Part shown: positions 15,749 through 24,255 of the stretch, piece by piece
How positions within the stretch are numbered: position 1 is the first letter of the stretch
How the letters are laid out: every line of letters starts with the position of its first letter
Origin: CAZVNZ01 sp964628515
Lineage (GTDB): Bacteria > Bacillota > Clostridia > Christensenellales > Christensenellaceae
Reading direction: 5' to 3'
Assembly (NCBI GenBank): GCA_964628515.1
Contig: CAZVNZ010000001.1
Span: 62,001 to 126,000, forward strand
Length of the DNA stretch: 64,000 nt
The notes under the pieces: model-generated
Seen by the model: the letters and a program-made list of their open reading frames with translations, nothing else
Told to the model about the DNA's origin: nothing
The model's database searches: none
Position numbers and translations under genes: made by a program

Positions 15749-17437
15749 AACCCAAAACAAAGTCCGATTATACCCCTGAGTTAAAATATACTCTCTATCT
15801 TTTACGGACTTTATACCTTCAAGACCGCTCTGTTCCTCTAAAACTGCACTGCATACATCGCATAGCGTGCCGGAATCTCTTATTATTATACGGGTTTTAT
15901 CTGCCAAAAACACCGTGCATTCAAGCATATCTCCCCGCCTTTTTTCCTTGTTGTTTGCAATGGAAAATAAGGCGGTTTCCTTTATTATCTGCCCTATATT
16001 TGCTACCTTTTCGGGGCTGACGCCTCTGCTCTTCAAATCCTTGCATATGGCGTTTACCATGTCTTGTGCATTTGATTTGGCTTTAATTGTGTCGTAGGAT
16101 AACTGGTTTTTTTCTATGGTTTTGTCTAAAAGTAGAGGGAAGGTGGTGTTCTTTTTTTGCAGTTTAACAAGCCATGCCCCAAGGAAAAGAGCAATAAAGG
16201 ATGCTAACATTAAGCCTATCCAAACGCCTGTAATGCCAAACAATTTTCCCATAAAAATGGCTAAAATGGGCATAAGTAGTAGTTCTTGCAGGGTGATTAA
16301 TTGAGAGGCAATACCTATGCGCTCGCTGTAACTGTAATAAAACATATACAGGGTTATTAGTGCGGTGGGTATGCCCGAAAAAGCAAATATTCGTACCGCC
16401 TCTGCCATGTTTGCGGCGGTTTGGGGGTCTGTAATTCCAAAAAGTTGGGGTAGCAGGTTTGCAAAAAGCACGAAGGGCAGGGTGGAAATTATGCCAAACA
16501 ATACCGCTTGTTTGGTGGCGGCACTCATAGTTTTTTTAATGCCGAATACATTGTTTTCTCCACGATATACATTAACCAAGCCGGAGATACCGTCGCTTAG
16601 TCCGTCGTATAACGTGTTTTGGAATGCCATCACTATCATAATAACGGAAAAAATTACCACCGCTTGTTGCGAGAAGGTTTGTATTAAAAACTCGTTCATC
16701 ACAAACCCTATTATTGCAATGTATAAGTAGTTTAGGGACTCCACCACGCTGTATTTTACCACGTTTAGAGCGTCTTTTAACTTAAAATGTATGCGAAAAC
16801 GCAACATATTTTTTTTTGTAAAAAAGTGGATGCTAAGTATGGCTACAAGTAAAACATTGCTTATTATTGTGCCAAGGGCAATTCCGCCAATGCCTATTAA
16901 ACCGCATAACCATACGGAAAGTATTATATTGCTCGCAATTTGTATGCCCGAGGCAACCGTGCATAAAAGCTCTCTGCCTTCGTTTAAAATTACGCAGAAA
17001 AATAGGCTTCCTACAATCATCACTATGGGTAAAATACACATATAGGCAAAGTATTCGTTTAAATAAACCGCTACGTTTGTAGGTACGCTTAAACGCTGGG
17101 AAAGTCCGTTTCGCATAAGTAGGTAGGTTACCGTCATCACTATTCCGCAAAAAAGCGCCAGCAAAAAGCCCTGCCCGAAAAAGTCGTTGCCACGGTTTCT
17201 GTCTCCACGACCAACGTGGTATGCCACCATAACTTGCGTACCTACCCCTATTAAAAAGCACACAAACACAATTACGCTAAAAAATGGTGATGCAAAGTTT
17301 AGTGCGGCAAGGGCGTCCTCTCCTATTTGTAAGCCGGCGATTACGCTGTCTGACACGAAGGAGAAATATTCTATCATAGAGGCAAAGGTGCTTGCAAGAA
17401 GTAACGAGTAAAACTTCCGCTTTGCAAACGTTTTCAT
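15743..17437 (-). CDS. MATE-family exporter fused to an ATPase-like domain
   Basis: A 564-residue protein. Residues 1-440 are a MATE multidrug/metabolite exporter with twelve membrane helices (family turns such as GVGTQVMVAYHVGRGD near residue 62 and GIGGIALGTIISN near 182). Residues about 450-564 are soluble and look like a reduced GHKL/HATPase_c domain (IIKETALFSIANNKEK as the N-box-like helix, RIIIRDSGTLCD as the G1-like loop). Such fusions occur in Clostridia and may gate transport by nucleotide or partner binding. It overlaps the radical SAM gene by 4 bases (ATGA), so it is the last cistron of the operon and the likely exporter of its product. Its last codons lie in the decayed repeat copy. 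Confidence 0.85.
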   Translation of the reverse strand: MKTFAKRKFYSLLLASTFASMIEYFSFVSDSVIAGLQIGEDALAALNFASPFFSVIVFVCFLIGVGTQVMVAYHVGRGDRNRGNDFFGQGFLLALFCGIVMTVTYLLMRNGLSQRLSVPTNVAVYLNEYFAYMCILPIVMIVGSLFFCVILNEGRELLCTVASGIQIASNIILSVWLCGLIGIGGIALGTIISNVLLVAILSIHFFTKKNMLRFRIHFKLKDALNVVKYSVVESLNYLYIAIIGFVMNEFLIQTFSQQAVVIFSVIMIVMAFQNTLYDGLSDGISGLVNVYRGENNVFGIKKTMSAATKQAVLFGIISTLPFVLFANLLPQLFGITDPQTAANMAEAVRIFAFSGIPTALITLYMFYYSYSERIGIASQLITLQELLLMPILAIFMGKLFGITGVWIGLMLASFIALFLGAWLVKLQKKNTTFPLLLDKTIEKNQLSYDTIKAKSNAQDMVNAICKDLKSRGVSPEKVANIGQIIKETALFSIANNKEKRRGDMLECTVFLADKTRIIIRDSGTLCDVCSAVLEEQSGLEGIKSVKDREYILTQGYNRTLFWVN

Positions 17438-18522
17438 GGTGTCAATTCCACAATATCAAGTAGCCAATGGGACAACTGTTTTTTGTAATAGGGAAACTGC
17501 TCTGTTAGCTCAATTAAGTTGCTTTTTTCTTCTGTAAACAAATTAAACATCACCTCATTTAATTTGCAGTATTCTAAAATATGTTTTTCGCTAAACTCCT
17601 TGTGCATCCTGCCACACCGCCCCATGCACATATTTTGCCACTTGCACTCGCTACACACAAACTCAGTGTACTCGGACGTGGCAAACTCTATACCCTCATA
17701 AATTGTGCCTATGCTGTGTATACCTTGTAAAACGCTGTCGCAACAGGCATAACAACTGCCGTCCGTTTGCACGTATATTTGTGTAGAGCCGTATCCGCAA
17801 CAAAATTTGTTTGTCTGCCTACTGTCCATTTTAAGCAAAGAGCGCATAGCGGACATAAAGGGAATAATATTTTCCATAGTACCCTTTTTTAGCTTTTCCA
17901 TCCAGATGTTAAATAATGTGGATATTTCAAAGGCGTAGTTAGTGTAGTATTTCTCAAAATCTGTAAATTCTTCGCAATTTTGTATTTGAAAATATTGATA
18001 GTCGCAAATATCCACAAACAGCTTGCTTGCGGTGTACAGGCTTGTTTTTTCCGAAAGGGTAAGCCTCGCCATAATAAGTGTGTCCGATTGCCCTTTTACA
18101 TACTGCACACCCTCGATAATTGTTTCAAAATAGCCCCTTCCCATATTGTAAAAGGGTATTTTTTCGTAGTTTACGGATAGTATTACCAAAGTTAAATTTT
18201 CCACTACTTCTTTAGGTATTTTTTTTAGCAAAAGCCCGTTTGTGTGTAGTGTAAAGCGGATTTGGTATTTGCTTAAAGCCTTTTTTGCCATATTAATCAG
18301 GGTGCCTATGGCAGAATATTTTAAGGTGGGCTCTCCGCCGAAAAATATTAAATCCACCGTAGTATCACCATATTTTTCTTGGGTATTATTAATAAACTCA
18401 AGAAGCTTATTATTATCATATTCGGGAGTTATAGGCAGGTTATTTTTCTCGCAATCAAATAGTACAGAGCAATAGTCGCACATTAAATTGCATTTGTTGG
18501 TCATGTATATATAATATTCCAT
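17434..18522 (-). CDS. Radical SAM/SPASM protein, probable peptide or small-molecule maturase
   Basis: A 362-residue enzyme. C11-x3-C15-x2-C18 (CNLMCDYC) binds the radical SAM 4Fe-4S cluster, and FFGGEPTL near residue 60 is the GGE motif for SAM binding. A Cys-rich C-terminal part (CCGYGSTQ, CYACCDS, CSECKWQNMCMGRCG, about residues 240-320) is a SPASM-type auxiliary cluster region. SPASM proteins commonly modify ribosomal peptides. No precursor peptide is evident in the operon. It lies 1 base after the condensation-domain gene and overlaps the exporter gene. Confidence 0.88.
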   Translation of the reverse strand: MEYYIYMTNKCNLMCDYCSVLFDCEKNNLPITPEYDNNKLLEFINNTQEKYGDTTVDLIFFGGEPTLKYSAIGTLINMAKKALSKYQIRFTLHTNGLLLKKIPKEVVENLTLVILSVNYEKIPFYNMGRGYFETIIEGVQYVKGQSDTLIMARLTLSEKTSLYTASKLFVDICDYQYFQIQNCEEFTDFEKYYTNYAFEISTLFNIWMEKLKKGTMENIIPFMSAMRSLLKMDSRQTNKFCCGYGSTQIYVQTDGSCYACCDSVLQGIHSIGTIYEGIEFATSEYTEFVCSECKWQNMCMGRCGRMHKEFSEKHILEYCKLNEVMFNLFTEEKSNLIELTEQFPYYKKQLSHWLLDIVELTP

Positions 18523-18523
18523 A

Positions 18524-19792
18524 TTACCCCTTACCTTCCTTTAAGCACTCACTCACAGTAGCTTGCAGGCAATGGAGAATACCGTCGAAAACCTCTTTTG
18601 CCTGCTTTTTGGTAAGTGCGTCTTTAATATAATGAAAATAAATGTAAAACCCCTCTGTTTTGCTGTATGCCACAAGATATTCCACCGTGGTTTCGGGGTA
18701 TTCTTCGTTTATCCACTCAACTTCCAAACCTTCGGCTATGGGCACAAAGCCAAATTCTAAATCCCTTATTTTTTTAATTTGTGATGATTGTTGTTGAGCA
18801 ATCGCAAGCACCTCGTCGTGTAACACGCTTGCGTGCCTTAAACTGCTTATTTCGCCTAAGGCTACTTTATTTAGTAGCTCCTTATAAGTAGGGTTTGCGC
18901 CTACATCTACACAAAATATTAATTCTTTGGCAAAGTTTCCCACTGTTGATTTTTCCTCTATGGTTTTTCTGCCGTGTATCATTTGAGAAAAAGCCACGGG
19001 AGATGCCTTAGGGTTTTGAGAAATCAACCATGCCGTAATTGCCGTTTGAAACACTACGCCGGGAGATATAGCATTTTGTTTGGCACACTTAACTAAGGAT
19101 TTAGCCAGCGCTTGCTCTAAGGGTTGCTCTATACGCCCACCCTCTCCACTTTTTTTGCTTTTTGCGTCCTTATGTACCTTGCATAGTGTGGGTGGTTTTT
19201 TATACATTTCCTCGTAATACAAAACATCGTTTTTATAGGCGGTTGAACCTAAAAAAGTCTGTTCTTTAAGGCAAGACTCGGTAAAGCTGTACACATTTTC
19301 TTCAAGGGCTTCCCCTCTAATCAATTTTTCGCAGTATTGCAAAGTTAGGTGTGCAAAAAGCAAAAAAGAAAGTGCGTCAAAAAGCACATGATGCCCTGTA
19401 AGTACCGCTAAAACTTCGTCTTGTAATTGGTATAGGGTAATGTAGTACAGTTTTTCGTCCAAATAGGAAATACTGCGAGCAGACTCCTTTTTAACCGCTT
19501 GGCTTAACTCTTCCTTTGTTTTTGAAGAGTAATCCTGCCAATCAAATTGTTGTATTATGTAGGGCTTTTCTGCTTGATAATAACCTTGAGTGTCCTTATA
19601 GATTTGCAACCGTAATGCCTGTTGTGTTTTAATTAAGTGGTTTAATGCCTCCTCTACCCTAACTTTAGGAATATCCTTACCGATACTAAAGGAAATGCAC
19701 TGCACGTTTACCGCTTCGTTATAGTTTTTGCACTCCTCTAAATTACAAATTTCAATTTGTGCCTTGTTTAGTGGCACTTTTTTTAAACACAT
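18524..19792 (-). CDS. Stand-alone condensation-domain protein
   Basis: A 422-residue protein with the whole fold of an NRPS condensation domain (PF00668 superfamily). The catalytic motif is H134-H135-VLF-D139-A140: both His and the Asp are kept, and the last Gly of HHxxxDG is Ala. The latch/floor region has the family-type QMIHGRK and VGNFAKELIF around residues 285-305. There is no adenylation, carrier or thioesterase domain on this protein or nearby. Free condensation domains can join an amine or alcohol to a carrier-bound or CoA acyl group. It is the first gene of the operon with the radical SAM protein and MATE exporter, so it should act early in making the exported product. Confidence 0.82.
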   Translation of the reverse strand: MCLKKVPLNKAQIEICNLEECKNYNEAVNVQCISFSIGKDIPKVRVEEALNHLIKTQQALRLQIYKDTQGYYQAEKPYIIQQFDWQDYSSKTKEELSQAVKKESARSISYLDEKLYYITLYQLQDEVLAVLTGHHVLFDALSFLLFAHLTLQYCEKLIRGEALEENVYSFTESCLKEQTFLGSTAYKNDVLYYEEMYKKPPTLCKVHKDAKSKKSGEGGRIEQPLEQALAKSLVKCAKQNAISPGVVFQTAITAWLISQNPKASPVAFSQMIHGRKTIEEKSTVGNFAKELIFCVDVGANPTYKELLNKVALGEISSLRHASVLHDEVLAIAQQQSSQIKKIRDLEFGFVPIAEGLEVEWINEEYPETTVEYLVAYSKTEGFYIYFHYIKDALTKKQAKEVFDGILHCLQATVSECLKEGKG

Positions 19793-19840
19793 CTATTTAC
19801 CTTCCTTGCAAAAATTCCCTTAAATGCTATTTATGAAATA

Positions 19841-19869
19841 ATTATATAACACCCGGGCAAAATGTTCAA
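19841..19869 (-). promoter_or_regulatory. Promoter of the condensation/radical SAM/MATE operon
   Basis: On the minus strand TTGAAC (19869-19864), exactly 17 bases, TATAAT (19846-19841). Transcription would start near 19834, about 40 bases before the first ATG. Confidence 0.75.
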
Positions 19870-19996
19870 CAAAGGTTGGATATTTTTTTTATTTGAGACA
19901 AAATAGGACAAAATAGAAATTTGAAACTTTAAAGAGAAATCTGACAAAAAATATGGTATAAAATTAAAGCATTATTAATTGGGTGGAGGAAAACAG

Positions 19997-20482
19997 ATGG
20001 ACAAAGAATTGTACGAACAAGCAAAGGCTAAACTTATAGAATACGGTATCGACATAGAAATTTTTGAAAAGGATATTGTGGATTATCTCGTGCGATATAA
20101 GCAAAACTTTTTATGCGATGTAATGAAAAACGTAAAGGAAGAGAAGCATTTCCCAAAACTTAAAAATTTAGTTGAAAATTCTGCCGAGGAAGACCTTTTT
20201 TACAGGGGAGAAAATGTTATTATGTGGGCGGCGGTAAGTGCGCTTGGTTACGAAAAACTCCTATTATTAAAGGAATGTTTGGGGGATTTTGTAAAAAAGC
20301 ACAGCAGGGACAAAGGGCATTATTCCAAAACGGCATTGCATTACGTGGCACGAAGTGAGGAAGACAACCCAAAAGCAGTACATCTGTTAGTAGAATGGGG
20401 TGGGGATGTTAATGCCACAGACGATGGGCACTACACCCCCTTGCACGAAACCGCTGCCCACGACAAAGCCTATCTAAATTGA
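19997..20482 (+). pseudogene. Ankyrin-repeat protein, C-terminally truncated
   Basis: 161 residues from the ATG at 19997 (GGTGGAGG 7-10 bases upstream; an upstream TTG at 19979 is less likely). The N-terminal half is an alpha-helical charged domain of unknown type. Ankyrin repeats begin around residue 110 (TALHYVAR...AVHLLVEWGGDVNATDDG, then YTPLHETAAHD). The frame stops in the middle of the second repeat, where the family would continue with a helix and more repeats. The stop lies immediately before an IS3-type remnant, so the gene appears cut by insertion and later decay. A short functional form cannot be excluded. Confidence 0.65.
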
Positions 20483-20612
20483 TGTGGTCAAGAAAAAGTA
20501 GACACAGCAAACTCCGAGAAGGCATATTATGATACGCAGCGTTTTCAAATTCAGAGGGAGTTTTATATGGGGGCATTAATCTGATAAAATTTTTATACAG
20601 GCTCTCCCCCAA
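20483..20612 (-). mobile_element. IS3-family remnant (one end only)
   Basis: Begins TGTGGTCAAGAAAAAGTAGA, which reads like an IS3-type terminal sequence. On the minus strand the adjoining bases encode PPYKTPSEFENAAYHN, similar to the last residues of IS3-family OrfB transposases (the ...YxTPxEFE... tail). No other part of a transposase is present and no second end was found. It lies between the truncated ankyrin gene and the URO-D operon end. Confidence 0.4.
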
Positions 20613-20618
20613 AAAAAC

Positions 20619-21662
20619 TCATCCCCCAAACTCCAAAGCCGCCTTATATAATGCAAACACATTTTCAAGGCTTGTATCACCCTGAACGTTATGTGCCGGT
20701 CCAAGCAGGTAGCCGCCATTTTTGCCAAGGGTTTTTATTCTTAGTGCAACTTCCTCTCTAATTTGAGAGGGAGTGCCTTTAGGTAGAGTTTCTTGTACAC
20801 AAATGCCACCCCAAAAACTAAGCCTGTCTCCGTATTTTACTTTTAGTAAAGCAGGATCCATTGCAAGTGGTTGAATGGGGTTTAGCACATCTATGCCTAT
20901 TTCTATTAAATCCTCTATAATAGGCTCTATGTTTCCGCAACTGTGATATGCTACCAACACATCAGGTTTTTTTGCTTTATAGGTTTTAACAAGGGTATAC
21001 AACCGAGGTTTTAAAAATTTGCGCCACATATGTTTAGACATTAACATACCTTGTTGCATGCCAACATCATCACCAAGCCACAGCATATCTATATCTTCAT
21101 CCAACAGTTTTAGTCCCGCTTTTAGAGGAAACTCCATAACTTTGTTAAACAACATATTTGCATAGTCAGGTCTTAGGCTCATATCCGCCAATGTGTCCTC
21201 AAAACCATGGAGATACCAACCTGCTTCAAATATGGAAGATGTAATTGCGGCACAAATAAATTTGGTTTTTCCGTAGTTTTTAATTAACTCTTTGGTGGGT
21301 GCAAACACTTCCTCGCAGTTAGGGTCGGGAATTTTATACGCACTTAGTTTGTCCCCGTTTTTGTCATCTGCTAAAGGATGTTTGCATATTTCTGTGTAGC
21401 GTCCTGTGTCGTTTTCAAAATATTGCCATGTACAACCCCATTTACATACATATTTGTCACCTTTGCCGTAATAGGAGGTGCCAATGCCGGCATAGCCTAT
21501 TAGCATATCGTTGCCTAATTTTACAAGAATATCATAATAGTTATTTATGTTAAAATAACTGTACAGCTTTTCCTTAACCTCGGGAACAAAATCCGCAAAA
21601 ATAGGTACTCTATCCGGTTTTTGCCTGCTTAATGCCAATTTAACTCTTTCTTTAGATGTCAT
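20619..21662 (-). CDS. URO-D superfamily protein 1 (MtaA-like, HxC motif)
   Basis: A 347-residue TIM-barrel protein starting MTSKERVKLALSRQKPDRVP, the usual opening of uroporphyrinogen-decarboxylase-like methyltransferases. H240-S-C242-G supplies the two metal ligands of the MtaA/MtbA type. The C-terminal third ligand region reads GPAHNVQ, with His where MtaA-type enzymes have Cys. Proper HemE residues for porphyrin binding are not evident, so it is not heme synthesis. It is the last gene of the LacI-1 sugar operon, 13 bases after the GH4 gene. A role in removing or moving methyl groups from a methylated sugar is possible but unproven. Confidence 0.85.
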   Translation of the reverse strand: MTSKERVKLALSRQKPDRVPIFADFVPEVKEKLYSYFNINNYYDILVKLGNDMLIGYAGIGTSYYGKGDKYVCKWGCTWQYFENDTGRYTEICKHPLADDKNGDKLSAYKIPDPNCEEVFAPTKELIKNYGKTKFICAAITSSIFEAGWYLHGFEDTLADMSLRPDYANMLFNKVMEFPLKAGLKLLDEDIDMLWLGDDVGMQQGMLMSKHMWRKFLKPRLYTLVKTYKAKKPDVLVAYHSCGNIEPIIEDLIEIGIDVLNPIQPLAMDPALLKVKYGDRLSFWGGICVQETLPKGTPSQIREEVALRIKTLGKNGGYLLGPAHNVQGDTSLENVFALYKAALEFGG

Positions 21663-21674
21663 TGCAAACTCCCT

Positions 21675-23165
21675 TTATTCCTCTACCATTTCTTTTGCTG
21701 CATTTGCTACCATTTTACGCATTAACACAGCGTTTTTTGCCATTTCCTCTATTGTTCGTACAGGTTTTTTGCAACCCTGTGTTGAGTTTGGTTTTACTAA
21801 TTTTCCTTCTTTTTTTGCCGTCTTTAAATTTATTTCCGCTTTCTCTATTGCCTCCTTGTATTGGGGTAACCATTCTTTTTGCGCTATTAGCATTTCGTCT
21901 ATCATTTGCCAAACTTCTTCGGTGGTGCAAACGGCACTTGTAAGAGGGTCAAGCAACGTTGCTTGCTTCAGCAGTTCTTCATTTCCCTCTACAGCCGCAA
22001 TTACCGCTATTCTTTGCACATTTACAGATTGAGATAGTATTGCCGCACAACCTAAGGGCAGTTTTCCCACAGATAAGGGAAAAATCCCATTACCGTCAAC
22101 ATAACAAGGTACTTCTACTATACAATCTTGGGGTAAATTTTCTATACTGCATTTATTTACCACATTAAAATGCCCTCTGTATATTCGCCCTGTACATAAT
22201 GCCTCTATTATATATGATGCATGCTCTATGGATCTGTCCTTTTTATCGTAAGAACGTGGAGGTTCCTGCATCCAGTTTGGGTAGTCCGTCATAAACCAAT
22301 CTCTACTTTCTGTACAAAGGCGCAAATATCCACCCGTTTCTCCGTTTATCCAACAATCTAAATCTATCCATTTTTCCATATCTCTTTTTCTGTACCAAGC
22401 AAGATACTCGGATAAATGCCCGTTAGACTCTGTGGAGTAATAACCGAAGCGCTTTAGTACATCTATACGCACCTTTTCTTCTTTAGAATACTTTGGATGA
22501 TTTTCAAGCGCCTCAAGCAGTTTATCTTTTAACTCGATGCCCTTATGTTTTACGGAAATATACCAAGTTTGATGATTAATGCCTGCGCAAATAAAATCTA
22601 ATTCCTCACGATTATAGCCTAAAACCTCCGCTATTTGCATTTCGCCGTGCATTTCGCCGTGGCACAGCCCAACGGTATTTACGCCGCCGTACTCGTTGCA
22701 TGCCCATGTTATCATTGCGTTAGGGTTGGAATAATTTAATAATATTACATCCTTTGCACTATAAAGCCTAATATCCTCGCAAATATCCAGCATTTGCCTT
22801 ATTCCTCGTTGAGCATACATTATTCCTCCAACGCACAAGGTATCACCTACGCATTGGTCTACTCCGTATTTTAAGGGTATATTTATATCCTGCTCGAAAG
22901 CCTCAAGTCCTCCGGGACGTATGCAGTTAATAATAAAATTTGCATCCATAAAGGCTACCTTGCGGTCTGTGGTTGCTTCTATTATGTTATTAAAACCGTT
23001 TTGGTTTACATCTCTTTGGCATAGCGCCCTAACCATTTCAAGATTTTGAGGGTTAATATCCGTAAAAGCAAACTTTGCTTCTCGAAGTTCGCCCACCGTC
23101 ATAATATCTGTAAATATTTGTCTGCAAAAGCTAATGCTACCTGCTCCTATAAATGCAATTTTCAT
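21675..23165 (-). CDS. Glycoside hydrolase family 4 (alpha-glycosidase type)
   Basis: A 496-residue NAD- and Mn-dependent glycosidase. The Rossmann start is MKIAFIGAGSISF, NYSNPNAMITW is the substrate/NAD loop, and GLCHGEMHGEM carries the metal-binding Cys-His pair, with a further His in GINHQTWY. This places it with the alpha-galactosidase/alpha-glucosidase side of GH4, which works by oxidation at C3 and elimination. The ATG at 23165 is chosen over an upstream ATG at 23207 because AAGGAG lies 8 bases before it and the fold begins there. It sits 10 bases after the second URO-D gene. Confidence 0.92.
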   Translation of the reverse strand: MKIAFIGAGSISFCRQIFTDIMTVGELREAKFAFTDINPQNLEMVRALCQRDVNQNGFNNIIEATTDRKVAFMDANFIINCIRPGGLEAFEQDINIPLKYGVDQCVGDTLCVGGIMYAQRGIRQMLDICEDIRLYSAKDVILLNYSNPNAMITWACNEYGGVNTVGLCHGEMHGEMQIAEVLGYNREELDFICAGINHQTWYISVKHKGIELKDKLLEALENHPKYSKEEKVRIDVLKRFGYYSTESNGHLSEYLAWYRKRDMEKWIDLDCWINGETGGYLRLCTESRDWFMTDYPNWMQEPPRSYDKKDRSIEHASYIIEALCTGRIYRGHFNVVNKCSIENLPQDCIVEVPCYVDGNGIFPLSVGKLPLGCAAILSQSVNVQRIAVIAAVEGNEELLKQATLLDPLTSAVCTTEEVWQMIDEMLIAQKEWLPQYKEAIEKAEINLKTAKKEGKLVKPNSTQGCKKPVRTIEEMAKNAVLMRKMVANAAKEMVEE

Positions 23166-23175
23166 ATTGTACTCC

Positions 23176-24255
23176 TTAGTATGTGCATTTTTTTGCCGCA
23201 ATCCCAATCGCCTTAATATTTTCTACGGAAGCCTCAAAAAAGTGGTCTGCTGCCGAGAGTATGTAACCGCCCTTACTTCCAAACAGTTTAAACAAACGCA
23301 ATACTTCATCTTCCACCTGTCCTTTTGCACCCTGTTCTAATATGGAGATTTGGTCTAAACCACCTATTAGTGCCACTTGTGGAAATAAATCATCAAACAC
23401 TTTTTGTGCGGTTTTTGCGCTGTCTATATCTCCGCCTATGGTTGTAGGAGAAAGCGTTTCAGAAACATCACATCCGTTTTTTATTATTAAATCTGTTATT
23501 TTTGACATACCGCCGCAAGTATGATATACCGTTTTAAAGCCTAAACTTTTAATGGCATCGTGCATTTTTTTATCGTAGGGAAGGCAAAACTCTTCGTGTA
23601 TAGTGGGAGAAATTACAGTATTGCTTGCAGCTCCGCCACCTGTTTCTATTAAATCAAAGGGCAAATTTTTAAGATTTTTATCTATATAATCTAATTTTTT
23701 TTCAAGCAGTATATTTAAAAAGTTATGTACCCACTGGGGATTATCGTAGCACTCATAAATAAGTTGCTCCGTTCCGTAAAGCTCGCAGGCATCCTGCCAA
23801 CATCCGCCCTGCTTAAAGGGAATAAAAGTGCGTAAAATGCCATAATCGCTAAGTTCCTCGTATTTATTTTGCACACCTTTTTTATCTAAAGTAGGCACGG
23901 GCATATATTTTATTAATTCTATATCCTCGTATTTTTTAATTAAATGAGAAGTAATCCATGTGGTCATGGCGTTGCTTCCTTCTTTGGAAGTTAGCTCTCC
24001 TTTTGGAGTTTTTATGGTGTATTTAGTTTCTTTGCCCTCTTTTATTTTGCTGATTTGCCAGTTTTTGTCTACTTCCTCTATTAGGTTAAAATATGTAATA
24101 GAGGCATCTAAGCCTGTTTGTTTAAACGCTTCTACATCACTTATATTATTCATGTATTCTTTTAGATGATAAGGCTGCCATTGATGAATTGTAGCAGGCA
24201 GTCTATCGGGTTTTTCTTTATTTATTGCGGTCAGTAGCCTCTCCTTGCTTGTCAT
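23176..24255 (-). CDS. URO-D superfamily protein 2 (HxC motif)
   Basis: A 359-residue protein with the same opening as its neighbours (MTSKERLLTAINKEKPDRLP). H245-T-C247-GG matches the metal-ligand pair of corrinoid methyltransferases of the URO-D fold, and a C-terminal SAADHFF holds the conserved His. The frame overlaps nothing and abuts the next upstream gene at 24256 without a gap, so the two are translationally coupled. Confidence 0.85.
   Translation of the reverse strand: MTSKERLLTAINKEKPDRLPATIHQWQPYHLKEYMNNISDVEAFKQTGLDASITYFNLIEEVDKNWQISKIKEGKETKYTIKTPKGELTSKEGSNAMTTWITSHLIKKYEDIELIKYMPVPTLDKKGVQNKYEELSDYGILRTFIPFKQGGCWQDACELYGTEQLIYECYDNPQWVHNFLNILLEKKLDYIDKNLKNLPFDLIETGGGAASNTVISPTIHEEFCLPYDKKMHDAIKSLGFKTVYHTCGGMSKITDLIIKNGCDVSETLSPTTIGGDIDSAKTAQKVFDDLFPQVALIGGLDQISILEQGAKGQVEDEVLRLFKLFGSKGGYILSAADHFFEASVENIKAIGIAAKKCTY

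Noticed and set aside
20619..21662. Heme biosynthesis uroporphyrinogen decarboxylase (hemE)
   Set aside because: The protein has the H-x-C metal pair of the methyltransferase branch and sits in a sugar operon with no other heme genes.
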